A stretch of DNA of 64,000 nt from Butyrivibrio sp. LC3010 (GCF_000424385.1 NZ_AUJU01000023.1:41175-105174), one strand, 5' to 3'; counted from the stretch's first letter, positions 43,532 through 52,273 are shown. A program made the numbers and translations. The notes: generated by a model from the sequence alone, not told the origin.

Positions 43532-43685
43532 GTTTTGGTTTCCCCGTATCAGTATAGGAATATGATAACACAATAGCTGTTTTGTAGGAAAAGTTTAATG
43601 ACTTCTCACCGTTATTTTATTTTACAGATGATCAGAGTTTTCATACAATTATAAGGGGGATACTTAAAAGGGGAAGTAAGTGGGT

Positions 43686-44666
43686 ATGAAACGAGTATTG
43701 TTATGGATTTTACGTGGCATTTTTCTGTTAATCTTGATATTTATAGGTCTTATAGCACTGGACTATCTTTTTGCACCATCCTGGTTAACTGATAAAGCGG
43801 CATTCTCTATTCTTATTTTTGCAGCAATAATACATTGCTGGATAGGAATAATTAGAATTAGAAGGAATAATAAATCTACAGTAAATGTGTCTGGGTGTCC
43901 TGAAACCAATAACATGCGCAAAAATTGCCAAGAAGCTGTTAAAAAGCAAAGCTCTACGAGAAAGCCTGCTTTAACTTTTACATTGATTGTATTACTTCTG
44001 GTTGGGCTAGGGTTTGGTGGTTACAATTTTTTTAATCAAGATACTCATAGAGATGTTCCGGAAAATGTAATTGAGTTCGGTGAAAAATATCCGGAAGCAA
44101 GAGAATACGTCCAAAATTTCACGGAATACGTTGATAAAGATTTAGATATGGATGTCACAGCGGAAATGGCTGCATCTGATATTCCACTTTTTATTCAGTG
44201 GGACAAGCGATGGGGATATAAAAACTATGGAGCAAACTATGTAGGCGTTGCCGGTTGCGGGCCTACTTGTTTAGCTATGGTGGCATGCGGCCTTAAGAAT
44301 GATTCGGAGCTTAATCCATTCGTTGTTGCAACTTATGCGTCAAAAGAAGGTTTCTACACATACGGCGAAGGCACATCCTGGTCCATAATGACAGAAGGTG
44401 CCAAACACTATGGATTAAATGTAGTTTCCGGCGATGTTTCATCAGATTACATCTTGGCTAATTTATCCAGTCAGGCGCCGATGATCTGTTCAATGTCACC
44501 CGGAGATTTTACTAAGACAGGTCATTTTATTGTGCTAACTGGCATTGATGCAGACGGAAAAATTATAGTGAACGATCCTAACAGCCCTAAAAATAGTAGT
44601 AAGCATTGGGATGTTGATTCTTTGGTATCACAAATGAAAAGTGTATGGAAATATAGCAATGCTTAG
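43686..44666 (+). CDS. Membrane-anchored C39-like cysteine peptidase
   Basis: A 326-residue protein. Three hydrophobic segments lie within residues 1-115, then an extracellular Peptidase_C39_2-type domain: Cys near residue 190 in AGCGPTCLAMV, His near 279 in TGHFIVLTGI and Asp in IVNDPNSP. Such domains cleave peptides or act as inactive relatives; here the catalytic triad seems complete. ATG 43686 is preferred over GTG 43680 on spacing from the AGGGGAAG site. It is divergent from the ECF sigma operon. Confidence 0.85.
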   Translation: MKRVLLWILRGIFLLILIFIGLIALDYLFAPSWLTDKAAFSILIFAAIIHCWIGIIRIRRNNKSTVNVSGCPETNNMRKNCQEAVKKQSSTRKPALTFTLIVLLLVGLGFGGYNFFNQDTHRDVPENVIEFGEKYPEAREYVQNFTEYVDKDLDMDVTAEMAASDIPLFIQWDKRWGYKNYGANYVGVAGCGPTCLAMVACGLKNDSELNPFVVATYASKEGFYTYGEGTSWSIMTEGAKHYGLNVVSGDVSSDYILANLSSQAPMICSMSPGDFTKTGHFIVLTGIDADGKIIVNDPNSPKNSSKHWDVDSLVSQMKSVWKYSNA

Positions 44667-44707
44667 GATAGTTTAGATGTCTAATTGATTCTGATTCAGT
44701 TCCCTGA

Positions 44708-45769
44708 CTATTCATTTTTATCATCACCAAAAAGATCATAATTTGCCACTGACTTCCGGTGTTCTTCATCAACTGCTGCATAGTGCTTTACTGTGGTATT
44801 CACATCCTTGTGGCCAAGGACGTCTGCAACCATGTATATATCACCGGATGAATTGTAAAGAGTGGTTCCAAAGGTTCGGCGGAGTTTGTGGGGATGAACG
44901 CGGTCTGTAAGTTTTGCGCCATCTCCGTATTTTTTAAGCATATCCTCAATGCTTCTAACGGAAAGTCTGTTGTTCTTGAGTGATATGAAAAGAGCTTCTT
45001 CTTTTGGATCCTGTGCCAGCAGGGGACGCTCATTTTTTATATAATCACGGAGCGTGTTGCGGATTTTTTCATTTATATAAAGAATTGCTTCCTTACCGCC
45101 TTTTCTAACAATTCTGATGGTATTATCCTCAAAATTCACATCATTTAGATCGAGTCCGGCACATTCTGACACGCGAAGCCCCAGATTTAAAAGAAGTATT
45201 ACAATTGCAAGATCACGTTTTGCTGTGTTTTGGGACCTTGCAGAGCTTCTTTTTGTTGATGTTTTGGTTTCTTCAACAGCCTTTATAAGCCTTTTTGCTT
45301 CATCAACATCAAGACGTTTTATGTCATTTTCCTCATATTTCTGGTTTTTATCTGCTTTAAGCGTGGGATTTTCTGCAATATATTCCTTATCAGCCATATA
45401 TCCAAAGAAATTCCGGAGAGTTGCCATTTTACGGGCAAGCGTCCGGTTGCTGACCATATGCCCGGAGTCAGATTCATTAAGAACCATAAATTCCTGAAAT
45501 TCATTTATGTCTTCGTAATTGAGTGCATCAAGAATTTCCAGGGAAATATCCTTAATTTCCAGAGATCTGCAGCGCGGATTCCGTACTTTAAGAAATTCAA
45601 AGAATAAAAGAACATCCTTTGCATACGCAAGCGCTGTGTTTATCTGATATTTGCGGACACAGGATTCTATAAATTTATGTGTATATATTGGAAGCTGCTT
45701 TTTGATTTCCGTGATTCTTGCAAGTTTATCCTTGCGTAATTCAGCATAATATCTGGAATCTTTTCCCAT
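44708..45769 (-). CDS. Tyrosine recombinase, XerS-like
   Basis: A 353-residue recombinase. The core-binding domain is followed by a complete catalytic domain: Arg in GLRVSE (near 199), His-x-x-Arg in HKLRRTFG (near 292), His in LGHK (near 315) and Tyr in KHYAAV (near 326). ATG 45769 follows CGGAGG. Length and solitary position resemble the XerS type of chromosome-dimer recombinase, but an element integrase is possible. A GCAAAAA hairpin lies in its leader (45787-45807). Confidence 0.85.
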   Translation of the reverse strand: MGKDSRYYAELRKDKLARITEIKKQLPIYTHKFIESCVRKYQINTALAYAKDVLLFFEFLKVRNPRCRSLEIKDISLEILDALNYEDINEFQEFMVLNESDSGHMVSNRTLARKMATLRNFFGYMADKEYIAENPTLKADKNQKYEENDIKRLDVDEAKRLIKAVEETKTSTKRSSARSQNTAKRDLAIVILLLNLGLRVSECAGLDLNDVNFEDNTIRIVRKGGKEAILYINEKIRNTLRDYIKNERPLLAQDPKEEALFISLKNNRLSVRSIEDMLKKYGDGAKLTDRVHPHKLRRTFGTTLYNSSGDIYMVADVLGHKDVNTTVKHYAAVDEEHRKSVANYDLFGDDKNE

Positions 45770-45786
45770 TTCATACCTCCGAAGCC

Positions 45787-46014
45787 GCAAAAACATACGA
45801 TTTTTGCAGGAGCTTTCTGTTATTTCCATTATACCACATAAAATTGATATTTTCCGCGGTATAAGGAAGCTACTTTAAATTTCACTATGCACAACGCAAA
45901 ACAAGGACGCTTTCACGCCCTTGTCTTCACCCTAAGTAGACTCACCTCTCAGGGCTTAGGTTCTTATTATCATTCAGCTAAGCTTTCGAATTGTGTACTA
46001 GGTTCGTACACAAT
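45787..46014. repeat. Cluster of inverted repeats upstream of the recombinase
   Basis: Five inverted repeats: GCAAAAA (45787-45807), TTATACC (45829-45864), ACAAGGACG (45901-45924, one mismatch, T-run on the minus strand), CCTAAG (45931-45960) and ATTGTGTAC (45990-46014). One is probably a terminator; the others might be recombination sites or RNA structure. Confidence 0.45.
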
Positions 46015-46027
46015 GTTAATCCTAGAA

Positions 46028-46170
46028 TTATAAATTCTTGTAAAACTCAACAGCCGCCTGGAGCTCACTTTCATCCGGATGCCCCTTTTGGATCCCACCC
46101 GCAATCTTGAAAGGACCAAAACTGTCATGGCCAAGGCACTGATATCTGCCTATTTCACGATATTCCGTTA
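46028..46170 (-). pseudogene. C-terminal fragment, twin of 31918-32004
   Basis: Minus-strand frame without start, with FGPFKIAGGIQKGHPD and ending AAVEFYKNL. About 100 bases are very similar to the 31.9 kb fragment. Parent protein not recognised. Confidence 0.5.
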
Positions 46171-46186
46171 ATGGTTGTCGTGTCAA

Positions 46187-46357
46187 TCAGGGCTCTTCCT
46201 TTTCCTTACAATGAAGCCTGTATGCTTCAATAAAGTGAATTGCTGAGCAGAAAAGCCATATTCCTGCTAAAAGTGGCTTGCCAGATACGAGATAAATGAT
46301 TCCGCTCATTCCAAAAACTATTCCCATAACTAATGTTGATCTTGATGTTAATTTCAT
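46187..46357 (-). CDS. Small membrane protein, two segments
   Basis: A 56-residue protein with two hydrophobic stretches (residues 8-24 and 29-45) and a charged end (KEKEEP). AAGGAG precedes the ATG. It is just downstream of the PspC gene on the same strand. Function unknown. Confidence 0.6.
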   Translation of the reverse strand: MKLTSRSTLVMGIVFGMSGIIYLVSGKPLLAGIWLFCSAIHFIEAYRLHCKEKEEP

Positions 46358-46475
46358 CGCTTTTAATCTCCTTTTTCTTTAAGTAATAGCTGTGTCAGTA
46401 GAAAGAGATTATCCTGCTTAATTGAACAGCCCTGCATATCCAAAAGGATATCCGGATACTCCTCCTTTATATTCC

Positions 46476-46790
46476 TTAGATGCTAAAGCCTCTGATCTCT
46501 GAATTATCTGTAAAAGGCTTAAAACCAACAGGTTCACTTGATTCATAATAATCATTTGCCGAGTAACTGTTTTCTTTCTCATAGTAACCTGTGGTCTTTG
46601 CACCCTCCGGTGCATCATCCATTACTATAGCAAGGATGATATAAGGAAGGATTCCTATGCCTGTAGTAAATAAGAGAACCAAATAGATAACTCTTATAAT
46701 CGTAGGGTCAATCCCAAAATACTCGCCCAAGCCACCGCATACGCCACAAACTTTCTGATCTGCACTTTTTCTAAGTCTTCTTTCTCTCAT
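46476..46790 (-). CDS. PspC-domain membrane protein
   Basis: A 104-residue protein. The PspC domain is clear (KVCGVCGGLGEYFGIDPT, then a membrane helix IIRVIYLVLLFTTG), with a second hydrophobic stretch to residue 57. PspC proteins act in envelope-stress responses. ATG 46790 is chosen, after AAAGG. A remnant of a second copy lies at 48661-48810. Confidence 0.88.
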   Translation of the reverse strand: MRERRLRKSADQKVCGVCGGLGEYFGIDPTIIRVIYLVLLFTTGIGILPYIILAIVMDDAPEGAKTTGYYEKENSYSANDYYESSEPVGFKPFTDNSEIRGFSI

Positions 46791-46902
46791 AACCTTTCCC
46801 TCGCTTCCTTTGAAGCAACTCATTGTTTATGAGATTATTCTAGGATTTTCTGCCCTTCTGATAAATGTTCATTTAGGCAAAAACGGCATAGCTATTTTTC
46901 TT

Positions 46903-47008
46903 TTAGAGCATTTTTTTGGTCATATCCTTCCAGTGGTAATTTCCATAATAAGCAAGCCCTCTCGCAAAGATAACGGCCTGCCCTGCCCAAATGATATTTA
47001 CGATTCCT
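46903..47008 (-). pseudogene. Fragment of a membrane protein tail
   Basis: The frame next to the end of the gene at 46998 reads NIIWAGQAVIFARGLAYYGN and ends MTKKML and a stop. It looks like the coherent C-terminus of another protein. Low certainty. Confidence 0.35.
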
Positions 47009-47198
47009 CGTATCCCTCTTTTTTACTAGTAGCGCCCTTAACGTAGAAAACTATCGTGGATATAAGTGCTACGACTGCCGAGGCAGCTGCACATGTCCCC
47101 ACACCCACATTTCGGTTCATGGCCTTAACCAACGCAGCTAGAAAACCTGCAAGAAATATCACGGTAAATAGTGCCACCGCTGATAAAACTTTTTTCAT
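46998..47198 (-). CDS. Small membrane protein, two segments
   Basis: A 66-residue protein with hydrophobic segments at residues 5-24 and 34-52 and a charged tail. It lies between DUF4342 and PspC genes on the same strand, within the duplicated block. Function unknown. Confidence 0.65.
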   Translation of the reverse strand: MKKVLSAVALFTVIFLAGFLAALVKAMNRNVGVGTCAAASAVVALISTIVFYVKGATSKKEGYEES

Positions 47199-47203
47199 TT
47201 GCC

Positions 47204-47446
47204 TTACTTAACCTCGTCCTTAGTTCCATCTTTTTTTACTACAACAAGCTTGCATCCAAGACCAAAAGCTGCCACAGCTCCTGCAATAAGTGCCCAAGGA
47301 GCAGCTGCAAATCCAAGGATTCCTCCAACAATACCTACATTAACAGGTACGCTGAACACGATCTCATCATCCTTAAGGATCTGGACCCTGTCTGCATTAC
47401 CTTCAGCAACAACAGCCTTAACCTTATCAATGAGCTTCTGCACATC
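47204..47446 (-). pseudogene. DUF4342 gene lacking its N-terminal part
   Basis: From DVQKLIDKVKAVV to the end, this matches the intact gene at 48863-49252 almost exactly. The UBA-like N-terminus is replaced by unrelated sequence with a hairpin (AGAAGG). The frame is open upstream to 47578, but without a family-type start. Confidence 0.65.
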
Positions 47447-47620
47447 TGCTTTAAGCGCGCAAACCACAAAAAGAAGGCCCCATCTGACCTTCTTTACATT
47501 CCATATATAGTACAGTGATTTTTTAATTCGAATTTTCTTATGGCTATCACTACGGTTGGATGATACATTTATAAGCAAAGGAGACTAATCATAATTCATC
47601 ATGCAAACTGTAGGAGGAAT

Positions 47621-48256
47621 ATGGCTATGAATGAAAACATTGTAAAACGAAATGATCTTTTGTCCACAAAAATCATCGAAGGACTTAAATCCAGAAACAT
47701 GTCCGGTTATTATGCAAAAACAAAGGAAGAAGCTCTGGGGTTGGCCCTAAAACTTATACCTAAGGGAAGCAGTGTGACCATGGGCGGAGCAATGAGCGCT
47801 CATGAAATCGGTCTTGTTGACGCTCTGCAGACTCCCGACTACAACTTCATCGACAGGGATAAGGCAGAAGATAAACGTGCTGCCATGTTGGCTGCATATG
47901 ACGCTGATGTTTTTTTATCCAGTGCAAATGCCATGACAGATGACGGTATTATTATAAATATTGATGGGAATGCGAACAGAGTATCAGCAATAGCTCAGGG
48001 TCCCAAAAAAGTAATCTTCATCGTCGGCATGAACAAGGTTTGTCCTGATGTTGACAGCGCCATGAAAAGAGCACGAAATGTAGCTGCACCTATAAACGCC
48101 CAGAGATTTGGTCTTGCAACTCCTTGCGCTAAAACAGGAAAGTGCATGGATTGCAAATCTCCCGATACCATCTGTTGTCAATTCCTCATGACCAGATATT
48201 CAAGACATGAAGGCAGAATCCACGTAATCCTTGTAGATGAGAACCTGGGATTCTAA
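47621..48256 (+). CDS. LUD-domain (LutC/YkgG-like) protein
   Basis: A 211-residue protein. The LUD fold is shown by VTMGGAMSAHEIGL, DADVFLSSANAMTDDG and PKKVIFIVGMNKV. A Cys-rich part follows (CAKTGKCMDCKSPDTICC). Relatives take part in lactate utilisation, or are stand-alone proteins of unknown role, as seems so here. AGGAGG precedes the ATG. A strong terminator follows. Confidence 0.85.
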   Translation: MAMNENIVKRNDLLSTKIIEGLKSRNMSGYYAKTKEEALGLALKLIPKGSSVTMGGAMSAHEIGLVDALQTPDYNFIDRDKAEDKRAAMLAAYDADVFLSSANAMTDDGIIINIDGNANRVSAIAQGPKKVIFIVGMNKVCPDVDSAMKRARNVAAPINAQRFGLATPCAKTGKCMDCKSPDTICCQFLMTRYSRHEGRIHVILVDENLGF

Positions 48257-48366
48257 TTTTTAGCCTGCAGGCGTAGTTTCCTTAAATTACTTTGGAACTC
48301 TTTCTCATTAAATAAAAATGCAGAAATGTGAGTCTTGCTTATACAGCTATAATCAGCATTAACCAC

Positions 48367-48397
48367 AAAACGAGTCGATAGGGTCGACTCGTTTTTT
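48367..48397. terminator. Rho-independent terminator
   Basis: AAAACGAGTCGA with its inverse TCGACTCGTTTT, then T-run. Confidence 0.8.
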
Positions 48398-48439
48398 GCT
48401 AGATGTAACATGCAATAATAATATACCTGCTCATGGCGG

Positions 48440-48634
48440 CTACTGATCTATTACATTTTCATTTTTATCTTCAATCAATCCTCTTCTTTGATTCTGCCCA
48501 AGTTTTTTACTGGATGCTATTGCGATAAAAAGAATTATTATGTCATCTATAGGACAGGCAGATACCAGATCTACCGGAGACAATAAATATACTCCCAAGA
48601 GAATTGCAAGAAGTATTTTAAGTCCCTTGTTCAT
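48440..48634 (-). CDS. DUF1232 (YkvA-like) small membrane protein
   Basis: A 64-residue protein with the DUF1232 core YLLSPVDLVSACPIDDIIIL in a hydrophobic helix pair. Function unknown. It may be the last gene of the minus-strand stress-related cluster. Confidence 0.75.
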   Translation of the reverse strand: MNKGLKILLAILLGVYLLSPVDLVSACPIDDIIILFIAIASSKKLGQNQRRGLIEDKNENVIDQ

Positions 48635-48660
48635 CTTTATTCCCCATCTCTTTCTTAAAT

Positions 48661-48810
48661 ACTAAATCCTATGATCTTAAAATCATCTGAAATAGCTTAA
48701 GACCAACAGGTTCACTTGTTTCATAATAATCATTTGCCGAGTAACTGTTTTCTTCTTTATTGTAACCTGTGGTCTTTGATCTTTCAGGTGCATCGTCCAT
48801 CACAATAGTA
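48661..48810 (-). pseudogene. PspC gene, C-terminal remnant
   Basis: DNA of about 150 bases matches the 3' half of the PspC gene at 46476 (including the region encoding SANDYYES). The N-terminal domain is gone, and the DUF4342 gene lies 50 bases upstream on this strand. Confidence 0.65.
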
Positions 48811-48862
48811 TGCTTACTCTTAACCCTCTTTAAGACACGAATAATAATGCCACAGCTGATAT

Positions 48863-49252
48863 TTATTTAACCTCGTCCTTTGTTCCGTCCTTTTTTACAA
48901 CAACGAGCTTGCATCCAAGGCCAAATGCTGCTGCAGCACCTGCAATAAGTGCCCAAGGCGCTGCTGTAATACCAAGAATGCCACCGACAATACCTACATT
49001 AACCGGCACACTCAATACTATCTCATCATCCTTAAGAATCTGTACTCTGTCTGCATTTCCTTCAGCAACAACTGCCTTAACCTTATCAATGAGCTTCTGC
49101 ACATCCTCTTCAAGTTCACAAGCCTTTGGCTGAAGCTCCTTTATAGCCTTTTCTGCATCACCATCTGCATTTAAAAGCGCTTCTTTTGCAGTAGAATAAT
49201 CAACTCCTGCCTCATTCATTACTTTTTCAATAGCTTCTAATGTGATATTCAT
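48863..49252 (-). CDS. DUF4342 protein with UBA-like N-terminus
   Basis: A 129-residue protein. Residues 1-38 look like a UBA/NAC-type helix bundle (IEKVMNEAGVDYSTAKEALL). Residues 60-129 are DUF4342, with PVNVGIVGGILGITAAPWAL as a hydrophobic segment. AGGAGG precedes the ATG. In a minus-strand cluster with PspC-like genes. Function unknown. Confidence 0.82.
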   Translation of the reverse strand: MNITLEAIEKVMNEAGVDYSTAKEALLNADGDAEKAIKELQPKACELEEDVQKLIDKVKAVVAEGNADRVQILKDDEIVLSVPVNVGIVGGILGITAAPWALIAGAAAAFGLGCKLVVVKKDGTKDEVK

Positions 49253-49268
49253 AATATTCTTCCTCCTC

Positions 49269-49427
49269 TTAATAAACTATATGACAAATTGCTAAGCCAG
49301 CTATATAACATAGCCTGTAAATAACTATCATTACAAGACCAATAGCCGCTATTTTCTTTAAAAGGACCTCTTCCTTTGAGCCCCTGCTAAGAAAATCTGT
49401 AATCTAGGCATTAACTGTTTCCATCAT
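49269..49427 (-). pseudogene. Small membrane protein gene with an amber codon
   Basis: From ATG 49427 (AAGGAG upstream) a 52-codon frame has a TAG at codon 8, then runs DFLSRGSKEEVLLKKIAAIG and a membrane segment to TAA at 49269. The rest of the frame is intact, so the mutation is recent or the stop is a sequencing error. Confidence 0.5.
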
Positions 49428-49438
49428 GTTTAAACTCC

Positions 49439-49669
49439 TTAAGCCTCCTTAACCAATAGCCCAACAATCATTGCAACTACCAGTACAGGAAGTGCTATGT
49501 AAATTAGACCATAGGCTACCATTGCAATTAAAATGAATGGAAGGAACACAAGGAAAAAGGCTACCTTGATTAAGCTCCAGGAAAACCTAAAAGCAAATCC
49601 TATGAGCTTTCCTACAAAACCAAATATACAAATCATAAAAAGCATTGTCAGTAACATGATCATCACCAT
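49439..49669 (-). CDS. Small membrane protein, highly hydrophobic
   Basis: A 76-residue protein with three hydrophobic stretches. Start at 49669, 49663 or 49657; the AAGGATGG site favours the later ones. It heads the minus-strand cluster that ends at 48440. Function unknown. Confidence 0.6.
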   Translation of the reverse strand: MVMIMLLTMLFMICIFGFVGKLIGFAFRFSWSLIKVAFFLVFLPFILIAMVAYGLIYIALPVLVVAMIVGLLVKEA

Positions 49670-49791
49670 CCTTCTATATGTTCCAACAACTGTTTCCTGT
49701 CTATAGTCATATTGTAAGCAAAAAGATGAAGCAGTTACATATCAGGTAGCGCAAAAAACACATCTATATTTTTCATCCTTTGCATCTTATG

Positions 49792-49962
49792 TCAAAAATC
49801 CATGGAAAAAAGCGAAGAGTACTTCTTCAATGATTCTGTTAAGTCACTCTTTTTCTCAAGAACGATGTTTATGTCCGGCTGAAGACTTTTTAACTTATCC
49901 TCCAGTACCTCGACTACTGCATCTTCCTTGTCATGCCATATGACTATAAAGAATATGCACAT
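49792..49962 (-). CDS. Possible small protein
   Basis: A 56-residue frame with coding character (IWHDKEDAVVEVLEDKLKSL and so on) but no ribosome binding site. It may be a remnant of a larger gene. The rest of the gap 49670-50174 shows nothing I can name. Confidence 0.35.
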   Translation of the reverse strand: MCIFFIVIWHDKEDAVVEVLEDKLKSLQPDINIVLEKKSDLTESLKKYSSLFSMDF

Positions 49963-50174
49963 ATTTATGAAATATTTACAAAGAAATTGCAGAAATAATT
50001 TTTTCTAAATAATGCACAAGAAAATATTAAAGAAAATTTCGCAAAAACAGTATCAGATTATCTTTTATTACAATGCGTTTCCTGAACACACAGTAAGTGA
50101 TACTATTAAATTATCACTTGGGGGCGTATGCATTTTTCTAAAACATCTCCACAGTAAGGAGGATCAAGTAGAAA

Positions 50175-51200
50175 ATGAGCAGAAATCACGAAGTAACAAC
50201 AAACCATCCATTACTTGGAAGTGATGGAAATCTCGTAGAGCCAGGTTGGTCGCGAAGTCTTGTCCAGGAATACGACAGATCCATGATCAAGGCTCCAAAA
50301 TGGAGAATCAAGGAATGGGATTATTACCTTGTACTGTCTGATTCTTTTGCCGGAGCATTCACTATTTCCGACGATGGATACATCGGTCTTCAGTCCGTAT
50401 CACTTCTTGTCTTTGACGATAAGCCCTGGGAACATACAGAGACGGTATTGAATGCATTTCCAATGGAAAAACTGTCCCTCCCATCTTCTTCAACAACTGG
50501 TATAACCAAGTATTCTGACAACCGCCTTCAGATGAAATTCGAAGTAAATGAGGGAAAAAGGCGAATTACATGCCATTTTGACAACTTCTATACGGGCAAA
50601 CCCTTTGAATGTGACATATCTCTTAATCAGCCTGACATGGATTCCATGGTGATAGCTACTCCCTGGAATAAAAACCATGCATTTTACTATAATCAAAAGA
50701 TAAATACCATGAGAGCATCCGGCTACATGGAATACGCCGGTCAGCGATATGAATTTAATCCAAAAACAGATTTCGGCACCCTTGATTGGGGAAGAGGCGT
50801 ATGGACTTATGACAACACATGGTACTGGGGATCTGGTAATATCGACATTGACGAAAATTCCTTTGGCTTTAATATCGGGTATGGCTTTGGTAACACCAAA
50901 GCCGCTACTGAAAACGTCCTTTTCTACAACGGAAAAGTGCATAAACTCGATGATATTACTTTTCATTTACCGGAAAAAAGCTATCTTGAACCCTGGAAAT
51001 TCACTTCATCAGATAAAAGATTCGAGATGGATTTTGTCCCTGTCCTGGACAGATCCGCATGCCTCGACTACAAGCTTATCGTATCTGACCAGCATCAGGT
51101 CTTCGGAAAAATGAGTGGAACTGCAGTCCTTGATGATGGCACTAAAATATCTGTGAAAGATATGATGTGCTTTGCAGAAAAAGTACATAACCGATATTAA
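50175..51200 (+). CDS. DUF2804 family protein
   Basis: A 341-residue protein with the DUF2804 features: HPLLGSDGNLVEPGWSRSLV at the start, then RIKEWDYYLVLSD and DWGRGVWTYDNTWYWGSG. It is soluble and probably beta-rich; no function is established. AAGGAGG lies 12 bases before the ATG. Free-standing. Confidence 0.87.
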   Translation: MSRNHEVTTNHPLLGSDGNLVEPGWSRSLVQEYDRSMIKAPKWRIKEWDYYLVLSDSFAGAFTISDDGYIGLQSVSLLVFDDKPWEHTETVLNAFPMEKLSLPSSSTTGITKYSDNRLQMKFEVNEGKRRITCHFDNFYTGKPFECDISLNQPDMDSMVIATPWNKNHAFYYNQKINTMRASGYMEYAGQRYEFNPKTDFGTLDWGRGVWTYDNTWYWGSGNIDIDENSFGFNIGYGFGNTKAATENVLFYNGKVHKLDDITFHLPEKSYLEPWKFTSSDKRFEMDFVPVLDRSACLDYKLIVSDQHQVFGKMSGTAVLDDGTKISVKDMMCFAEKVHNRY

Positions 51201-51303
51201 AAATCTCTTTTTGAGGTTTATCGAGTTACCCTTAGACCATCTTCTGAATCCATATTACAAAAAACTGTTTTTTAACATAATCTGCAAATTGTGGTAAAAA
51301 ATG

Positions 51304-51334
51304 TTGACTCTCACGTTCCGTCAGGGTCTAAGAT
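51304..51334 (+). promoter_or_regulatory. MerR-type promoter with 19-base spacer
   Basis: TTGACT, 19 bases, TAAGAT, with a dyad GACtCTcACG / CGTcAGgGTC in the spacer. This overlong spacer is the hallmark of MerR-family targets. Confidence 0.8.
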
Positions 51335-51366
51335 TACCTATATCAAGAGACAGGAGGATCACAAGC

Positions 51367-52221
51367 ATGAAAACAGTAAAGGAAGTTTCGAAGATCACGG
51401 GTATCTCTGTGCGCACGCTTCACTACTACGATGAAATCGGACTTTTCAAGCCAACCGAAGTAACTGAGGCAGGATACAGGCTTTATGACGATAAGGCTAT
51501 TGAAAAACTGGGACAAATTCTCGTTTTCCGTGAACTTGAACTGCCTCTTGCTGATATAAAGCTCATTATGGACAACCCTGATCTTGATAGCAACACAATT
51601 CTGGCAAAACAGCGTGATATGCTGCGTCTGAAAAAGCAGCGGATCGAGCGCATAATCGCCAGCATAGATGATATATTGAAAGGGGATCTTGATATGGACT
51701 TTGCGGTATTTGATGAGACGGAAATGCGCGAAATGTTTACGGATATGCTTCAGAATATGAATGAGTCACAGAAGCAGATTTTTATTGATCATTATGGGAG
51801 TATGGAGGCATGGGAAAAACACATGCTGGACAGTACCTCCAATGAGAAGGTTCAGAAGAACTTTGCGAAGATGGTTGAATGGTACGGAGACAAGGATACA
51901 GTAAAGGAGACTGTGAAGAACCAGCCCAAATCAGAGGTGTTTGCTTCATATCAAAAGAGAATGGATAGCATCCAGCGAAGAATCGCTGACAAGAACGGAA
52001 CGGATGTTAATTCATTTGAAGTCCGTCAACTGATAGGCGAGTACGATTTTGTTGCAAAGCAGCTCTACCAGGTAAAGGACGCCAAAGCGCTTCTGCTTGA
52101 TATGGCTAAGGGGTATCAGGAAAACGAAGCACTTGCAAAGGGAGTGGATTCCGTCTACGGTGACGGAGCAGCAAATTACATTGGGAAAGCGATTGAAGCT
52201 TTTTATGGTTCAGAAAGATAA
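51367..52221 (+). CDS. MerR-family regulator with TipAS domain
   Basis: A 284-residue regulator. The MerR helix-turn-helix (VKEVSKITGISVRTLHYYDEIGL) leads to a dimerisation helix and a C-terminal TipAS-type antibiotic recognition domain (residues about 130-280). Known relatives (TipA, Mta) bind peptide antibiotics and activate their own promoter. CAGGAGGA precedes ATG 51367. The promoter has the right 19-base spacer for autoregulation. Confidence 0.92.
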   Translation: MKTVKEVSKITGISVRTLHYYDEIGLFKPTEVTEAGYRLYDDKAIEKLGQILVFRELELPLADIKLIMDNPDLDSNTILAKQRDMLRLKKQRIERIIASIDDILKGDLDMDFAVFDETEMREMFTDMLQNMNESQKQIFIDHYGSMEAWEKHMLDSTSNEKVQKNFAKMVEWYGDKDTVKETVKNQPKSEVFASYQKRMDSIQRRIADKNGTDVNSFEVRQLIGEYDFVAKQLYQVKDAKALLLDMAKGYQENEALAKGVDSVYGDGAANYIGKAIEAFYGSER

Positions 52222-52235
52222 AGAATGATGTAAAA

Positions 52236-52273
52236 GCAGACCATTATCACAATACTAAGTGATGTTGGTCTGC
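52236..52273 (+). terminator. Hairpin, possible terminator
   Basis: GCAGACCA and its exact inverse with an inner stem; no T-run follows. Confidence 0.5.

Noticed and set aside
43611..43616. CGTTAT before the C39-like peptidase gene
   Set aside because: No TGTCCCGAAAT-like box at the fixed distance upstream.
43686..44666. C39 peptidase as part of a bacteriocin exporter
   Set aside because: There is no ABC domain and no double-glycine leader gene nearby; the domain is of the C39_2 type.
45829..45864. TTATACC inverted repeat as the dif site of the recombinase
   Set aside because: It does not clearly match known dif sequences, and nothing shows that this is the replication terminus.
46810..47046. 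Plus-strand open frame of 78 codons
   Set aside because: It runs antisense to small genes and a gene-tail fragment and has no ribosome binding site.
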